Shown here: piece by piece, positions 32,111 through 41,335 of the stretch
Position numbering within the stretch: the first letter of the stretch is position 1
Layout of the letters: every line of letters begins with the position of its first letter
The notes under the pieces: model-generated
Told to the model about the DNA's origin: nothing
The model's database searches: none
Seen by the model: the letters and a program-made list of their open reading frames with translations, nothing else
Position numbers and translations under genes: made by a program
Origin: Comamonas koreensis
GTDB lineage: Bacteria; Pseudomonadota; Gammaproteobacteria; Burkholderiales; Burkholderiaceae_C
Assembly: GCF_021026195.1 (NCBI RefSeq)
Contig: NZ_JAJNCT010000025.1
Coordinates: 62,001 to 126,000 of the forward strand
Length of the DNA: 64,000 bases
Direction of reading: 5' to 3'

Positions 32111-33610
32111 GTGATCACCGAACTCGAATTCAAAAGTCTGGCCAACCAAGGCTACAACCGCATTCCTCTCGTCGCAGAAGCGTTTGCGGATCTGGAAACC
32201 CCTCTCTCCCTGTACCTCAAGCTCTGCCACACGCATGACGATGGCAAGCACAGCTTTCTGCTCGAATCCGTGGTCGGAGGCGAGCGTTTTGGCCGTTACA
32301 GCTTTATCGGCTTACCAGCCCGCAGCCTGCTGCGCGCCAGCGGCTTTGGTGCCGATGCCCGCACCGAGGTCGTAACCGATGGCCAGGTGGTCGAGACCCA
32401 TGCGGGCAATCCGCTGGATTTCATTGCTGATTACCAAAAACGCTTCAAGGTCGCGCTGTCGCCTGGTCTGCCGCGCTTTTGCGGCGGTCTGGCCGGCTAT
32501 TTTGGCTATGACGCGGTGCGCTATATCGAGAAAAAGCTCGAAAACAGCTGCCCGCCCGACACCCTGGGCACGCCCGACATCCTGCTGCTGCAGTGCGAAG
32601 AGGTTGCCGTCATCGACAACCTCTCGGGCAAGCTCTACCTGATCGTCTACGCCAACCCGGCCGAGGCCGAGGCCTATTCCAAGGCCAAGAAGCGCGTGCG
32701 CCAGCTCAAGGAGCAGCTGCGCTACTCGGTCAGCGTGCCGCAGATCAAGGCCGGAGACAGCTACCCGTCCGAGCGCAGCTTTGCCAAGGCCGATTACCTC
32801 CAGGCCGTGCTGGAGGCCAAGGAGATGATTGCCGCCGGCGATTTCATGCAGGTGCAGGTGGGCCAGCGCATCCAGAAGCGCTACACCGAGAACCCGCTGT
32901 CGCTGTACCGCGCGCTGCGCTCGCTCAACCCCAGCCCCTATATGTACTACTACCACTTTGGGGATTTCCAGGTGGTGGGGGCCAGCCCCGAGATCCTGGT
33001 GCGCCAGGAGCAGGTCGAGGAAGGGCAGAAGATCACCATCCGCCCCCTGGCCGGCACCCGCCCACGCGCTGCAACGCCTGAGAAAGACAAGGCCACCGAG
33101 CTGGAGCTGGTGAACGACCCCAAGGAGCGCGCCGAGCATGTGATGCTGATCGACCTGGCACGCAACGACATCGGCCGCATTGCCAAGACCGGCTCCGTCA
33201 AGGTGACCGAGGCCTTTGCGGTAGAGCGCTACAGCCATGTGATGCACATAGTAAGCAATGTCGAGGGCATCCTCAAGGATGGCATGACCAGCATGGACGT
33301 GCTCAAGGCCACCTTCCCGGCCGGCACCTTGTCGGGTGCGCCCAAGGTGCATGCGATGGAAGTCATCGACCAGCTCGAACCGGTCAAGCGCGGCATCTAT
33401 GGCGGCGCCTGCGGTTACCTGAGCTTTGCCGGCGACATGGACCTGGCCATTGCGATCCGCACCGGCGTCATCAAGGACGGCATGCTCTATGTGCAGGCGG
33501 CAGCCGGCGTGGTCGCCGACTCGGTGCCCGAGCTGGAATGGAAAGAGACCGAACACAAGGCCCGCGCACTGCTGCGCGCTGCTGAACTCGTTGAAGAAGG
33601 ACTGGAATGA
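32111..33610 (+). CDS. trpE: Anthranilate synthase component I
   Basis: A 499-residue enzyme that makes anthranilate from chorismate with TrpG. The N-terminal regulatory part has the LLESVVGGERFGRYSFIG block that includes the tryptophan-binding LLES motif. The catalytic part shows FMQVQVGQRI, PSPYMYYYHFGDFQVVGASPE, TIRPLAGTRPR, AEHVMLIDLARNDIGR, and FPAGTLSGAPKVHAMEVID. GTG 32111 (VITELEF) is the best start, with GGGG at 32097-32100 as ribosome site. It is probably feedback-inhibited and attenuated through the leader upstream. The chorismate mutase gene overlaps its stop. Confidence 0.95.
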   Translation: MITELEFKSLANQGYNRIPLVAEAFADLETPLSLYLKLCHTHDDGKHSFLLESVVGGERFGRYSFIGLPARSLLRASGFGADARTEVVTDGQVVETHAGNPLDFIADYQKRFKVALSPGLPRFCGGLAGYFGYDAVRYIEKKLENSCPPDTLGTPDILLLQCEEVAVIDNLSGKLYLIVYANPAEAEAYSKAKKRVRQLKEQLRYSVSVPQIKAGDSYPSERSFAKADYLQAVLEAKEMIAAGDFMQVQVGQRIQKRYTENPLSLYRALRSLNPSPYMYYYHFGDFQVVGASPEILVRQEQVEEGQKITIRPLAGTRPRAATPEKDKATELELVNDPKERAEHVMLIDLARNDIGRIAKTGSVKVTEAFAVERYSHVMHIVSNVEGILKDGMTSMDVLKATFPAGTLSGAPKVHAMEVIDQLEPVKRGIYGGACGYLSFAGDMDLAIAIRTGVIKDGMLYVQAAAGVVADSVPELEWKETEHKARALLRAAELVEEGLE

Positions 33611-33936
33611 CCCGCGCTATCGACAAAGTAGAAGACTGCAACACCATGGCCGATGTGCGCCGCAATGTGAATGCGCTCGACGACATCCTGGTGCCCCTGC
33701 TGGTGGAGCGCGGCGGTTACATGACCCAGGCCGCCAAGGTCAAGAACAACCCCGAACTGGTGCGTGATGAAGAGCGCATCGAGACCATCGTCAGCCGCGT
33801 GCGCGAACGCGCTGCGCTGGAAGGTGGCCAGCCCGATGTGATCGAGGCCATCTACCGCGCGATGATGGAGGCCTATATCGCCTACGAACACCGCGAACTG
33901 GCCCGCTTGCAAGCCGGCGGAAAACCCCGGGAGTGA
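33607..33936 (+). CDS. Chorismate mutase (AroQ-type, PchB-like)
   Basis: A 109-residue all-helical AroQ-fold protein. The elements [40 protein letters not shown] and [16 protein letters not shown] fit the three-helix chorismate mutase or isochorismate pyruvate-lyase family, with the arginine and lysine residues expected in the active site. It overlaps the trpE stop (ATGA) and is followed by trpG. It could use chorismate for prephenate, competing with TrpE, or have a regulatory role. A PchB-type lyase is possible but no salicylate genes are near. Confidence 0.82.
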   Translation: MTRAIDKVEDCNTMADVRRNVNALDDILVPLLVERGGYMTQAAKVKNNPELVRDEERIETIVSRVRERAALEGGQPDVIEAIYRAMMEAYIAYEHRELARLQAGGKPRE

Positions 33937-33938
33937 CG

Positions 33939-34511
33939 ATGAAAAAACTGTTGATGGTCGATAACTACGACAGCTTCACCTACAACATCGTGCAGTACTT
34001 CGGTGAGTTGGGGGTCGAGGTCGTGGTGGTGCGCAATGACGAAACCTCGCTCGAGGCCATCGCCGCCCACCAGCCCGATTGGCTGGTCATCTCGCCCGGT
34101 CCCTGCTCGCCGGCCGAAGCCGGTATCTCCATCGCGGCGATCCAGCACTTTGCCGGCAAGCTGCCGATTTTGGGCGTGTGCCTGGGCCACCAGGCCATCG
34201 GCGCGGCCTTTGGCGGCCAGGTGGTGCGGGCCGTGCAGCAAATGCATGGCAAGACCAGCGTGATCACGACCACGCAAGAAGGCGTGTTTGCCGATCTGCC
34301 TGCGCAATTCACCGTCAACCGCTACCACTCGCTGGTGATCGAGCGCAGCAGCTGCCCCGATTGCCTGGAAGTGACCGCCACCAGTGAAGATGGCGAAATC
34401 CAGGGCGTGCGCCACAAGAGCCTGCCGATCCAGGGCGTGCAATTCCACCCCGAGAGCATCCTCACCGAGCATGGCCACGCCATGCTGAAGAACTTTCTGG
34501 AGCAGCGCTGA
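33939..34511 (+). CDS. trpG: Anthranilate synthase component II (glutamine amidotransferase)
   Basis: A 190-residue class-I glutaminase that supplies ammonia to TrpE. The nucleophile is C81 in [12 protein letters not shown], and the triad histidine and glutamate are in VQFHPESIL. It begins [18 protein letters not shown], typical for TrpG/PabA. ATG 33939 has a GGGAG ribosome site at 33929-33933; a GTG two codons upstream is possible. The LysE-type gene overlaps its stop codon. Confidence 0.95.
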   Translation: MKKLLMVDNYDSFTYNIVQYFGELGVEVVVVRNDETSLEAIAAHQPDWLVISPGPCSPAEAGISIAAIQHFAGKLPILGVCLGHQAIGAAFGGQVVRAVQQMHGKTSVITTTQEGVFADLPAQFTVNRYHSLVIERSSCPDCLEVTATSEDGEIQGVRHKSLPIQGVQFHPESILTEHGHAMLKNFLEQR

Positions 34512-35170
34512 TGATCGAGCTGCACCAGTTGCTGATGTTCATGGCAGCTGGCTGGCTGCTCAACCTCACCCCGGGCCCGGACGTGTTCTACATGCTCAGC
34601 CATGCAGCGCGCCAGGGCTGGCGTGCCGGCCTGGTGGCCAGCGCCGGTATCACCGCCGGCTGCATGGTGCATGTGACCGCTGCTGCCTTGGGTGTGGGCG
34701 CGCTGCTGGCAGCCTCGGCCACCGCCTTTAGCGTGCTCAAGTGGCTGGGCGCGGCCTATCTGCTGTGGATGGGTGTGCAGATGCTGCGCAGCAAAAACAA
34801 TAGCAAGCTGATGGCGCCTGCAGATAACGCTCCGGGATTGACCGAGACGGGCAGCAGCCTGGCACGCATCTTCTGGGGCGGCTTCTGGACCAACGTGCTC
34901 AACCCCAAGGTCGCCATCTTCTTTCTGGCCTTTATTCCGCAGTTCATCGCCGCCGACTACGCCCACAAGAGCCTGGCCTTTGCCGCGCTGGGCCTGCTCT
35001 TCAACCTGAACGCCATCCCCGTCAATGTGCTCTGGGTCTGGATGGGTGCCGGCATGGCCCGCCGCGCCGGCTGGCTGCGCCAGCGGCTGCACTGGCTGGA
35101 CCGCACGGCCGGCGCCATGTTCATTGGCTTTGGCCTCAAGCTGGCGCTGACCGACAAGCCTGGCGCCTGA
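34511..35170 (+). CDS. LysE/RhtB family amino-acid exporter
   Basis: A 219-residue inner-membrane exporter with six predicted helices. The LysE landmarks are [24 protein letters not shown], the [16 protein letters not shown] helix, and [21 protein letters not shown]. The start codon overlaps the trpG stop and trpD follows in 23 bases. It therefore sits inside the trp operon. Export of tryptophan, anthranilate or another aromatic compound is plausible but not shown by sequence. Confidence 0.88.
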   Translation: MIELHQLLMFMAAGWLLNLTPGPDVFYMLSHAARQGWRAGLVASAGITAGCMVHVTAAALGVGALLAASATAFSVLKWLGAAYLLWMGVQMLRSKNNSKLMAPADNAPGLTETGSSLARIFWGGFWTNVLNPKVAIFFLAFIPQFIAADYAHKSLAFAALGLLFNLNAIPVNVLWVWMGAGMARRAGWLRQRLHWLDRTAGAMFIGFGLKLALTDKPGA

Positions 35171-35193
35171 CCCCAAATACAGCGAGAAACTCC

Positions 35194-36225
35194 ATGTCGA
35201 TTACTCCCCAAGAAGCGCTGCAGCGCACCATCGAGCACCGCGAAATCTTCCACGACGAGATGCTGCACCTGATGCGCATGATCATGCAGGGCGAGCTCTC
35301 CCCGGTGATGACCGCCGCGATCCTGACGGGCCTGCGCGTCAAGAAGGAAACCATTGGCGAGATCAGCGCTGCCGCCCAGGTGATGCGCGAGTTCTCCAAC
35401 AAGGTCCATGTGGCCGATCGCCAGCACCTGGTCGACATCGTCGGCACCGGTGGCGATGGTGCCAACACCTTCAACATCTCCACCTGCTCGGTGTTTGTCA
35501 TTGCCGCTGCCGGCGGCAAGGTCAGCAAGCATGGCGGGCGCAGTGTCTCCAGCAAATCGGGCAGTGCCGATGCGATGGAAGCGCTGGGCGTCAACATCCA
35601 GCTGAGCCCCGAGCAGATCGCCCGCAGCATTGCCGAGGTGGGCATCGGCTTCATGTTTGCGCCCAACCACCACCCGGCGATGAAGAACGTGGCCCCGGTC
35701 CGCAAGGAGCTGGGCGTGCGCACCATCTTCAACATCCTGGGCCCGCTCACCAACCCGGCCAGCGCGCCCAATATCCTGATGGGCGTCTTCCACGAAGACC
35801 TGGTCGGTATCCAGGTGCGCGCGCTGCAGCGCCTGGGCGCCGAGCATGCCATCGTCGTCTATGGCCGCGATGGCCTCGACGAGATCAGCCTGGGCGCCAG
35901 CACCCTGGTAGGCGAGCTCAAGGACGGCGTGGTGCGCGAGTACCAGATCCATCCGGAAGACTTTGGTATACAAATGGTGGGCACGCGCGCCTTCCGCGTG
36001 GACAATGCCGAGCAGTCCAAGGCCATGCTGATGGGCATCCTGCAAGGCGAGCAAGGCCCTGCACGCGATATCGTCTGCCTCAATGCCGGTGCCGCACTTT
36101 ATGCGGCCAATGTGGCCAGCTCGATCGAAGACGGCCTGCAGCGCGCCCGCGCCGCGATTGACAGCGGTGCGGCCTTGCAAAAGCTGCAGGACCTGGTGGC
36201 CCTGACGCGCCAACTCGCCGCCTGA
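35194..36225 (+). CDS. trpD: Anthranilate phosphoribosyltransferase
   Basis: A 343-residue enzyme that adds the phosphoribosyl group to anthranilate. The PRPP loop is [17 protein letters not shown], the glycine-rich [21 protein letters not shown] follows, and [34 protein letters not shown] is the substrate loop; the DGLDEIS block also fits. Full length for the family. It is in the trp operon between the LysE gene and trpC. Confidence 0.96.
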   Translation: MSITPQEALQRTIEHREIFHDEMLHLMRMIMQGELSPVMTAAILTGLRVKKETIGEISAAAQVMREFSNKVHVADRQHLVDIVGTGGDGANTFNISTCSVFVIAAAGGKVSKHGGRSVSSKSGSADAMEALGVNIQLSPEQIARSIAEVGIGFMFAPNHHPAMKNVAPVRKELGVRTIFNILGPLTNPASAPNILMGVFHEDLVGIQVRALQRLGAEHAIVVYGRDGLDEISLGASTLVGELKDGVVREYQIHPEDFGIQMVGTRAFRVDNAEQSKAMLMGILQGEQGPARDIVCLNAGAALYAANVASSIEDGLQRARAAIDSGAALQKLQDLVALTRQLAA

Positions 36226-36251
36226 GCCGGCCTCCCAACCAAGGAAAAAAA

Positions 36252-37052
36252 ATGTCCGATATTCTGAAAAAAATCTGTGAGGCCAAGGTCATTGAAGTGG
36301 CCGAGGCCAAGAAACGCAGCCCCTTCGAGGTGATGCGCCGCGATGCCGAAAGCCGTGTGCTGACCCGTGACTTCGTCGGCGCACTGCGCGCCAAGATCGC
36401 CCAGGGCCAGGCCGCGGTGATCGCCGAGGTGAAAAAGGCCAGCCCCAGCAAGGGCGTGATCCGTGCCGATTTTGACCCGGCCGACATTGCCCAGAGCTAC
36501 ATGGTGGGCGATGGCAAGACCAGCGCTGCCTGCTTGTCGGTGCTGACGGACCGCCAGTTCTTCCAGGGCGAGCCTGATTATCTGAAGCAGGCCCGCGCCA
36601 GCACCTTGCTGCCGGTGCTGCGCAAGGATTTCATGGTCGATCCCTACCAGATCTATGAATCGCGTGCGATGGGCGCCGACTGCGTGCTGCTGATCGCCGC
36701 CTGCCTGGACGACGCCCAGATGGCCGAGATGGAGCAGATCGCGCGCAGCCTGGACATGGCCGTGCTGGTTGAGGTGCATGATGGCGCCGAGCTGGAGCGT
36801 GCGCTCAAGCTCAAGACGCCGCTGATCGGCATCAACAACCGCGATCTGCGCACGTTTGAAGTCAGCATCCAGACCACCTTGGATCTGCAAAAACAGGTGC
36901 CTGCGGACCGCCTGCTGGTGACCGAATCGGGCATTGCCAGCCCGGAAGACGTGAAGACCTTGCGCGATGCCGGCATCCACGCCTTCCTGGTGGGCGAGGC
37001 CTTTATGCGCGCCGATGAGCCGGGCGACGCGCTGGCCAAGCTGTTCGCTTAA
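36252..37052 (+). CDS. trpC: Indole-3-glycerol phosphate synthase
   Basis: A 266-residue TIM-barrel enzyme that cyclises the anthranilate-derived ribulotide to indole glycerol phosphate. The catalytic blocks are [61 protein letters not shown] and VTESGI. An AAGGAA ribosome site lies just before the ATG. It is the last trp gene here; trpF, trpB and trpA must lie elsewhere, a common split in this family of bacteria. Confidence 0.96.
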   Translation: MSDILKKICEAKVIEVAEAKKRSPFEVMRRDAESRVLTRDFVGALRAKIAQGQAAVIAEVKKASPSKGVIRADFDPADIAQSYMVGDGKTSAACLSVLTDRQFFQGEPDYLKQARASTLLPVLRKDFMVDPYQIYESRAMGADCVLLIAACLDDAQMAEMEQIARSLDMAVLVEVHDGAELERALKLKTPLIGINNRDLRTFEVSIQTTLDLQKQVPADRLLVTESGIASPEDVKTLRDAGIHAFLVGEAFMRADEPGDALAKLFA

Positions 37053-37081
37053 AGCTGTCTATTCGTAGCGGCGCAATGCTG

Positions 37082-37474
37082 CTACTGCGCCGCGCGTACC
37101 TTGGCCAGCTGGCTCTCAAACCAGGGCTGGCTGCGCACTTCCGGCTGGCCCGGGCAACGCACCAGATAGGGCTTGCCCGACATGCTGCTTTGGCTGGCAG
37201 CACGCGCAATAAAGTCCTCAGCCGTGGGCGCCAATGCCCTTTTTTGCAGGTAGCTGTACTTGCGCTGCAAATGCGCGCTGGCCTCGCTGGCGCTGTACCA
37301 CTGGCCATTGCGGGCAAATTCACAGCCCGACTGCTGCAAGGCCTGGAACAGCGCATGAATCTCGCGCTCGGTGGTGCTGGTGTCGCTGCTGGCGGTCTGC
37401 GCGCCGGCTGCCAGGCTGCACAGCAAAAAGGCTGCCGCCAGGGCCTGGGTCCAGGGGTATCGTTGATGGGGCAT
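37082..37474 (-). CDS. DUF5329 family exported protein
   Basis: A 130-residue protein with a signal peptide cleaved near residue 25 (LAAGAQTASS). The mature part reads TEREIHALFQALQQSGCEF and is followed by YSASEASAHLQRKY and a C-terminal GKPYLVRCPGQ with a second cysteine, probably a disulphide. This matches the YfeK/DUF5329 family of unknown function. It converges on trpC and is divergent from the Fes-like esterase gene, so it could share the Fur-controlled promoter region. Confidence 0.75.
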   Translation of the reverse strand: MPHQRYPWTQALAAAFLLCSLAAGAQTASSDTSTTEREIHALFQALQQSGCEFARNGQWYSASEASAHLQRKYSYLQKRALAPTAEDFIARAASQSSMSGKPYLVRCPGQPEVRSQPWFESQLAKVRAAQ

Positions 37475-37529
37475 AGCGCGTCAAGCAGTGTGGTGGGTTT
37501 GGCAGCGCAGGCGCTGTGCTAGTATCAAT

Positions 37530-37544
37530 TGCGAATAATTCCCA
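37530..37544. promoter_or_regulatory. Candidate Fur box upstream of the Fes-like esterase gene
   Basis: TGCGAATAATTCCCA matches the 7-1-7 Fur consensus TGATAATNATTATCA at 10 of 14 positions on the minus strand reading (TGGGAATTATTCGCA). It shares the half-site ATTCGCA with the box at 45344. It lies between the divergent DUF5329 and esterase genes. Confidence 0.65.
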
Positions 37545-37570
37545 TTTCTAAATTTCAGAAATGGGTTTTT
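37541..37570 (+). terminator. Terminator-like hairpin overlapping the Fur box
   Basis: CCCATTTCT (37541-37549) pairs perfectly with AGAAATGGG (37557-37565) and is followed by five T residues. It lies upstream of the esterase start on the same strand and shares its first bases with the Fur box, so it is oddly placed for a gene-end terminator. Confidence 0.55.
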
Positions 37571-37712
37571 CTTCGCCCCTATCCCTTCCTATCCGGCCAG
37601 CGGCCCCATGCGCAGCAGGGTCCGCCGGCCTGTTTGCCATTGTTTGTCCATGAGTATCCATGATCGCCATGCCCCCCAAGCGCCCAGCGCCTTTGTCCTA
37701 CCACCATCGCGT

Positions 37713-39431
37713 ATGCGCGGGCTCGCTGCCAGTGCAGCGCTGGGGCTGACCGTGCTGGGCGGCTGTGCCAGCGCACCCGAGCGCCCAGCGCCTGCGCAGC
37801 TGCTGCGCATCGGGCAAACGGTGAAAGGCCAGTTGGCCCCTGGCGCAGAGCAGCGCTGGCAGCTCGACGCCCAGCAGCTGCCCGCCGGCAGCGTGGTGCG
37901 CGCGGAGGTGGATGGCAGTGGTGTGCAGCTGGATCTGCAAGATGCAGCAGGCCGGCATTTGCGCCGCTTGCTGCGCAGCGATGGCGTGGGGGAGGGCTTT
38001 ACCTGGCAGGTCCAGGCGGGCCAGCAGTTGTTGCTGCACTGGAATGCCCAGCCAGCAGTGGCCTATGCCAGCAGCAACGCCGAGGCCGGCCAGCTGCCCG
38101 CGCAGGCGACTGCCGGACATTACCGCCTGGAGATCCAACGCGCCTGGGCCCCGCGCGCCGACCAGTCGGTGGCCTTGCCCAACAAGCCGCTGCAAAGCCC
38201 GCGCCTGCAGGCCCTGGCGCGCGATCTGGAAGGTGGCGGCAGCAGCGATACATTCTGGCAAGAAATGGCCCAGCGCGGCACGCCCTTGGTGGAACCCTGG
38301 AGCGACAAGGAACGGCTGGTGAGCTTTCTGTGGCGCGGCGCGCAGCACAGCGTGCGCCTGTTTGGCAGCCCCTCGGGCAACCATGAATCGTTGCAGCGCC
38401 TGGGCAACTCGGATGTCTGGTGGAGCAGCTTTGTGATGCCCAGCGATGCGCGCCTGAGCTATGGCATGGCGCCCGATGTGCCCAATATCGAAGGCACGGC
38501 GATCGAGCAGCGACGCAGCATTTTGGCCACCTTGCAACGCGACCCCTTGAACCCGCGCAGCTGGGCCGCGTCGGACGATGGCGCTGCAGCGGTGGACCAC
38601 TACCAGGGCCGCTCGGTACTGCAGCTGCCCGATGCGCCGGCGCAGCCCTGGTCGCAGCCGGCCAACGGGCCGTTGCCAGGCGATCTGCAGCGCCACTGGC
38701 TGCATTCGGCGGCCCTGGGCAATGGCCGCGATGTCTGGATCTACCGCCCTGCGGGCTGGGCCCAGGCCGCCCCGGAGCTGCGCGCCTTGCTGGTGCTGTT
38801 CGATGCCCATGCCTATCTGCGCCAGGTGCCCACGCCGCAGATTGTCGAGCGGCTGCAGGCGCAGGGCTTGATCCCCGCCACGGCCGTGGTGCTGGTGGCC
38901 AATGCCAGCAGCGAGCTGCGCAATACCGAGCTGCCGCCCAACCCCGCATTTGCCGATTTCATGGGCCTGCAGCTGATGCCCTGGCTGGCCACGCAAGGGT
39001 TGGATGTGCCCGCTGCGCGCACGGTGATTGCCGGCTCCAGCTATGGCGGCCTGGCATCGAGCTATATGGCGCTGCGCCATCCGGAGCGCTTTGGCAATGT
39101 GCTGAGCCTGTCTGGCTCCTACTGGTGGGCGCCGGAGGCCGAAGCACCCAATGCGATGGCGCGCTGGTGGGCGGCCGCCCCCCGCAAGGATGTCCGCTTT
39201 TACCTGGATGCGGGCCTCTACGAAAGCGCACGCGGCGGCCAGGCCGGCATTCTGGAAACCAGCCGTGAGCTCGGCGATGTGCTGCGGGCCAAGGGCTACC
39301 GCGTGACCCAGCGAGAGCACAGCACGGGCCACGACTATGTGCACTGGCAGGGCTCCATCGCCTGCGGGCTGGTGGCGCTGCTCCATCCGGCTGCACTGTC
39401 CAAGCTACAGGCGGAGTGCAGAGGGCGATAA
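37713..39431 (+). CDS. Exported enterochelin (Fes-like) siderophore esterase lipoprotein
   Basis: A 572-residue lipoprotein precursor (lipobox LGGC, C18). After it come a beta-rich pre-peptidase-like region (about residues 25-140), a Fes-type N-terminal domain (LVSFLWRGAQHSVRLFG, SDVWWSSF, about 185-290), and an esterase D-type alpha/beta hydrolase. The triad is probably S443 (GSSYGG), D499 (YLDAGLY) and H540 (STGHDYVHW). Fes normally acts in the cytoplasm; a lipid anchor here points to the periplasm. ATG 37713 fits the lipobox; ATG 37650 would add 21 residues. A Fur box lies upstream. Hydrolysis of enterobactin-like trilactones is inferred from the domains. Confidence 0.8.
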   Translation: MRGLAASAALGLTVLGGCASAPERPAPAQLLRIGQTVKGQLAPGAEQRWQLDAQQLPAGSVVRAEVDGSGVQLDLQDAAGRHLRRLLRSDGVGEGFTWQVQAGQQLLLHWNAQPAVAYASSNAEAGQLPAQATAGHYRLEIQRAWAPRADQSVALPNKPLQSPRLQALARDLEGGGSSDTFWQEMAQRGTPLVEPWSDKERLVSFLWRGAQHSVRLFGSPSGNHESLQRLGNSDVWWSSFVMPSDARLSYGMAPDVPNIEGTAIEQRRSILATLQRDPLNPRSWAASDDGAAAVDHYQGRSVLQLPDAPAQPWSQPANGPLPGDLQRHWLHSAALGNGRDVWIYRPAGWAQAAPELRALLVLFDAHAYLRQVPTPQIVERLQAQGLIPATAVVLVANASSELRNTELPPNPAFADFMGLQLMPWLATQGLDVPAARTVIAGSSYGGLASSYMALRHPERFGNVLSLSGSYWWAPEAEAPNAMARWWAAAPRKDVRFYLDAGLYESARGGQAGILETSRELGDVLRAKGYRVTQREHSTGHDYVHWQGSIACGLVALLHPAALSKLQAECRGR

Positions 39432-39466
39432 CTGATAGGCGCCCGCGCAGCGTGCACAATGCGGGC

Positions 39467-40159
39467 ATGCAACTGACATCTGAAGCGCTCCATGACCACC
39501 AGGTGGCTGCCGGTTGGCAAGCCACGGTGGACCAATTCTTTGACAGCCCCAAGGGCCAGCAGCTGTCGCAGTACCTGCAGCAGCGCCTGGACGCCGGCGC
39601 GGTGATCTTCCCGCCTGAGCCGCTGCGCGCGCTGCGCCTGACCCCGCCCGAGAGCGTGCGCGTCGTCATCCTGGGGCAGGACCCCTACCATGGTCGCGGC
39701 CAGGCCGAGGGCCTGGCTTTTTCCGTGGCCTCCGGCGTGCGCCTGCCGCCATCGCTGCAGAACATCTTCAAGGAGATGCAGCGCGACCTGGGCGTGCCGT
39801 TCCCGCCTTTTCCCGATCCGGGCGGCAGCTTGGTCAAATGGGCCACCCATGGCGTGCTGCTGCTCAACACCTGCCTGACGGTGGAAGAGGGCCAGGCCGC
39901 CAGCCACAGCGGCAAGGGCTGGGAGCTGCTCACCGACGCGCTGATCCGCCAGGTGGCCGAAGGGGACAAGCCGGTGGTCTTCATGCTCTGGGGCAACCAT
40001 GCGCAAAGCAAGCGCGCGCTGATCCCGCAGGACCGGGGCCATCTGGTGCTGACCAGCAACCACCCCTCGCCGCTGTCGGCGCTGCGCCCGCCGGTGCCAT
40101 TCATCGGCAATGGGCATTTCAGCCAGGCGCAGGCGTTTCGCAAGCAGCTGGGTCTGTAA
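39467..40159 (+). CDS. ung: Uracil-DNA glycosylase (family 1)
   Basis: A 230-residue DNA-repair enzyme that removes uracil from DNA. The water-activating loop is GQDPYHGRGQAEGLAFSV with D72 and H75. The uracil-binding LLLNTCLTVEEGQAASH and the minor-groove loop SNHPSPLSA are intact. ATG 39467 fits the family start; a longer in-frame reading begins inside the previous gene. It is followed by a convergent LysR gene with only nine bases between. Confidence 0.96.
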   Translation: MQLTSEALHDHQVAAGWQATVDQFFDSPKGQQLSQYLQQRLDAGAVIFPPEPLRALRLTPPESVRVVILGQDPYHGRGQAEGLAFSVASGVRLPPSLQNIFKEMQRDLGVPFPPFPDPGGSLVKWATHGVLLLNTCLTVEEGQAASHSGKGWELLTDALIRQVAEGDKPVVFMLWGNHAQSKRALIPQDRGHLVLTSNHPSPLSALRPPVPFIGNGHFSQAQAFRKQLGL

Positions 40160-40168
40160 AACCGGGGC

Positions 40169-41098
40169 TTAACGCGGGCCCGGCAGCGCCTGCAGCTCCT
40201 GCACCAGCAGCCCTAAAAAGGCCTGGGCGGCGGCGGGCAGCTGGCGGCCCGCCAGGGTTTGCACTTCGATGTCGCGCAGGTCCAGGCCGGCATCGGTCAA
40301 GGGGCGGGCGACCAGGCTGCCCGCTGCCAGCATATGGCGCACCCCCACTTCGCTGGAGACGGTGACACCGCCGCCATGCACCGCAAAATTGAGCAAGGTC
40401 TTGGCATGGTTGGTGGTCAGCACCGGGTCCAGCTGCAGGCCCTGGCGGCTGCAGGCCAGGTCGATCATCTGGCGGATCGCCGTCTCGGCCGGTGGCAAGG
40501 CCAGCGGATGCCGGGCCAGCTCGGCCAGCGTGAGCGATGCCTGGCTTGCCAGCACATGCCCGGGCGGCAGCACCGCCAGCACCGGCGCGCTTTGCCGGTG
40601 CACCACCGCAATGTTCTTGAGCGGGGACATGCTGAAGCGCAGGCCAATATCGGCCTCGCCGGCCAGCAGCTTGGCCGAGACCTGCAAGGTCGGCACCATG
40701 CTCACCTCAAAGCGCAGGCCCGGGTGGCGGCGCTGAAAGGCCACGCAGGCCTGGGGCAGCAGCTCATTGGCAAAGGCATCCGAGGTGGCGATGCGCACCA
40801 GGCCGGCGCGCAGGCTGTCGAGTGCATGGATGGCTTCGATGGCCTGTTCGGCATCCAGGCTGATGCGGCGCGCGAGCTCGGCCAGGATCTGCCCGGCCGC
40901 CGTGGGCTGCATGCCCCGCGCATGGCGCTCGAATAGCGCCGTGCCCAGCTGGGCCTCCAGCCCGCTGATCTGGCGGCTGACGGCCGAGCTGGCCACATGC
41001 AGGCGCAGGGATGCGGCGCTGACCGAACCGCACTGCACCACCTCGTGGAAGTAGCGCAGCGCGGTGTCCTGTAGGTGTGTGGGTGGGCGGTTGGGCAT
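40169..41098 (-). CDS. LysR-type transcriptional regulator
   Basis: A 309-residue regulator. The N-terminal helix-turn-helix reads LRYFHEVVQCGSVSAASLRL then SSAVSRQISGLEAQLGTALFERHARGM, followed by the substrate-binding domain (GLVRIATSDAFANELLPQA, LAGEADIGLRF, GGGVTVSSEVGVRHML). ATG 41098 is used rather than a TTG codon five codons upstream. It is divergent from a Bug solute-binding protein and a gamma-glutamyltransferase-like gene, which it probably controls in response to their substrate. Confidence 0.9.
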   Translation of the reverse strand: MPNRPPTHLQDTALRYFHEVVQCGSVSAASLRLHVASSAVSRQISGLEAQLGTALFERHARGMQPTAAGQILAELARRISLDAEQAIEAIHALDSLRAGLVRIATSDAFANELLPQACVAFQRRHPGLRFEVSMVPTLQVSAKLLAGEADIGLRFSMSPLKNIAVVHRQSAPVLAVLPPGHVLASQASLTLAELARHPLALPPAETAIRQMIDLACSRQGLQLDPVLTTNHAKTLLNFAVHGGGVTVSSEVGVRHMLAAGSLVARPLTDAGLDLRDIEVQTLAGRQLPAAAQAFLGLLVQELQALPGPR

Positions 41099-41137
41099 GG
41101 TGGTATTGCGCAAATGAATGGTCTAAGCATAAACCCA

Positions 41138-41152
41138 TTGCCGTATCGGCAA
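41138..41152. promoter_or_regulatory. Candidate LysR binding site (T-N11-A palindrome)
   Basis: TTGCCG-TAT-CGGCAA is a perfect palindrome with 6-bp arms and contains the T-N11-A core typical of LysR operators. It lies 40 bases from the LysR start, in the intergenic region shared with the Bug/GGT genes. Confidence 0.6.
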
Positions 41153-41335
41153 ACGTACCTTGCCAAATCGGTGGTGGTGTCGCTTGTCACAGGCTTTTAA
41201 TATGCAAGGCTTCACGCAGGCGCCTTTGCCCTCGCGCGCATGGCACACCCGCCATGGGCGCATAAGAACCGGTTGTTCTGGCCCGCGCCACAAGCGCAGA
41301 GTGCTTCGCAGATGTTTTGCAACACGCTTACCACC

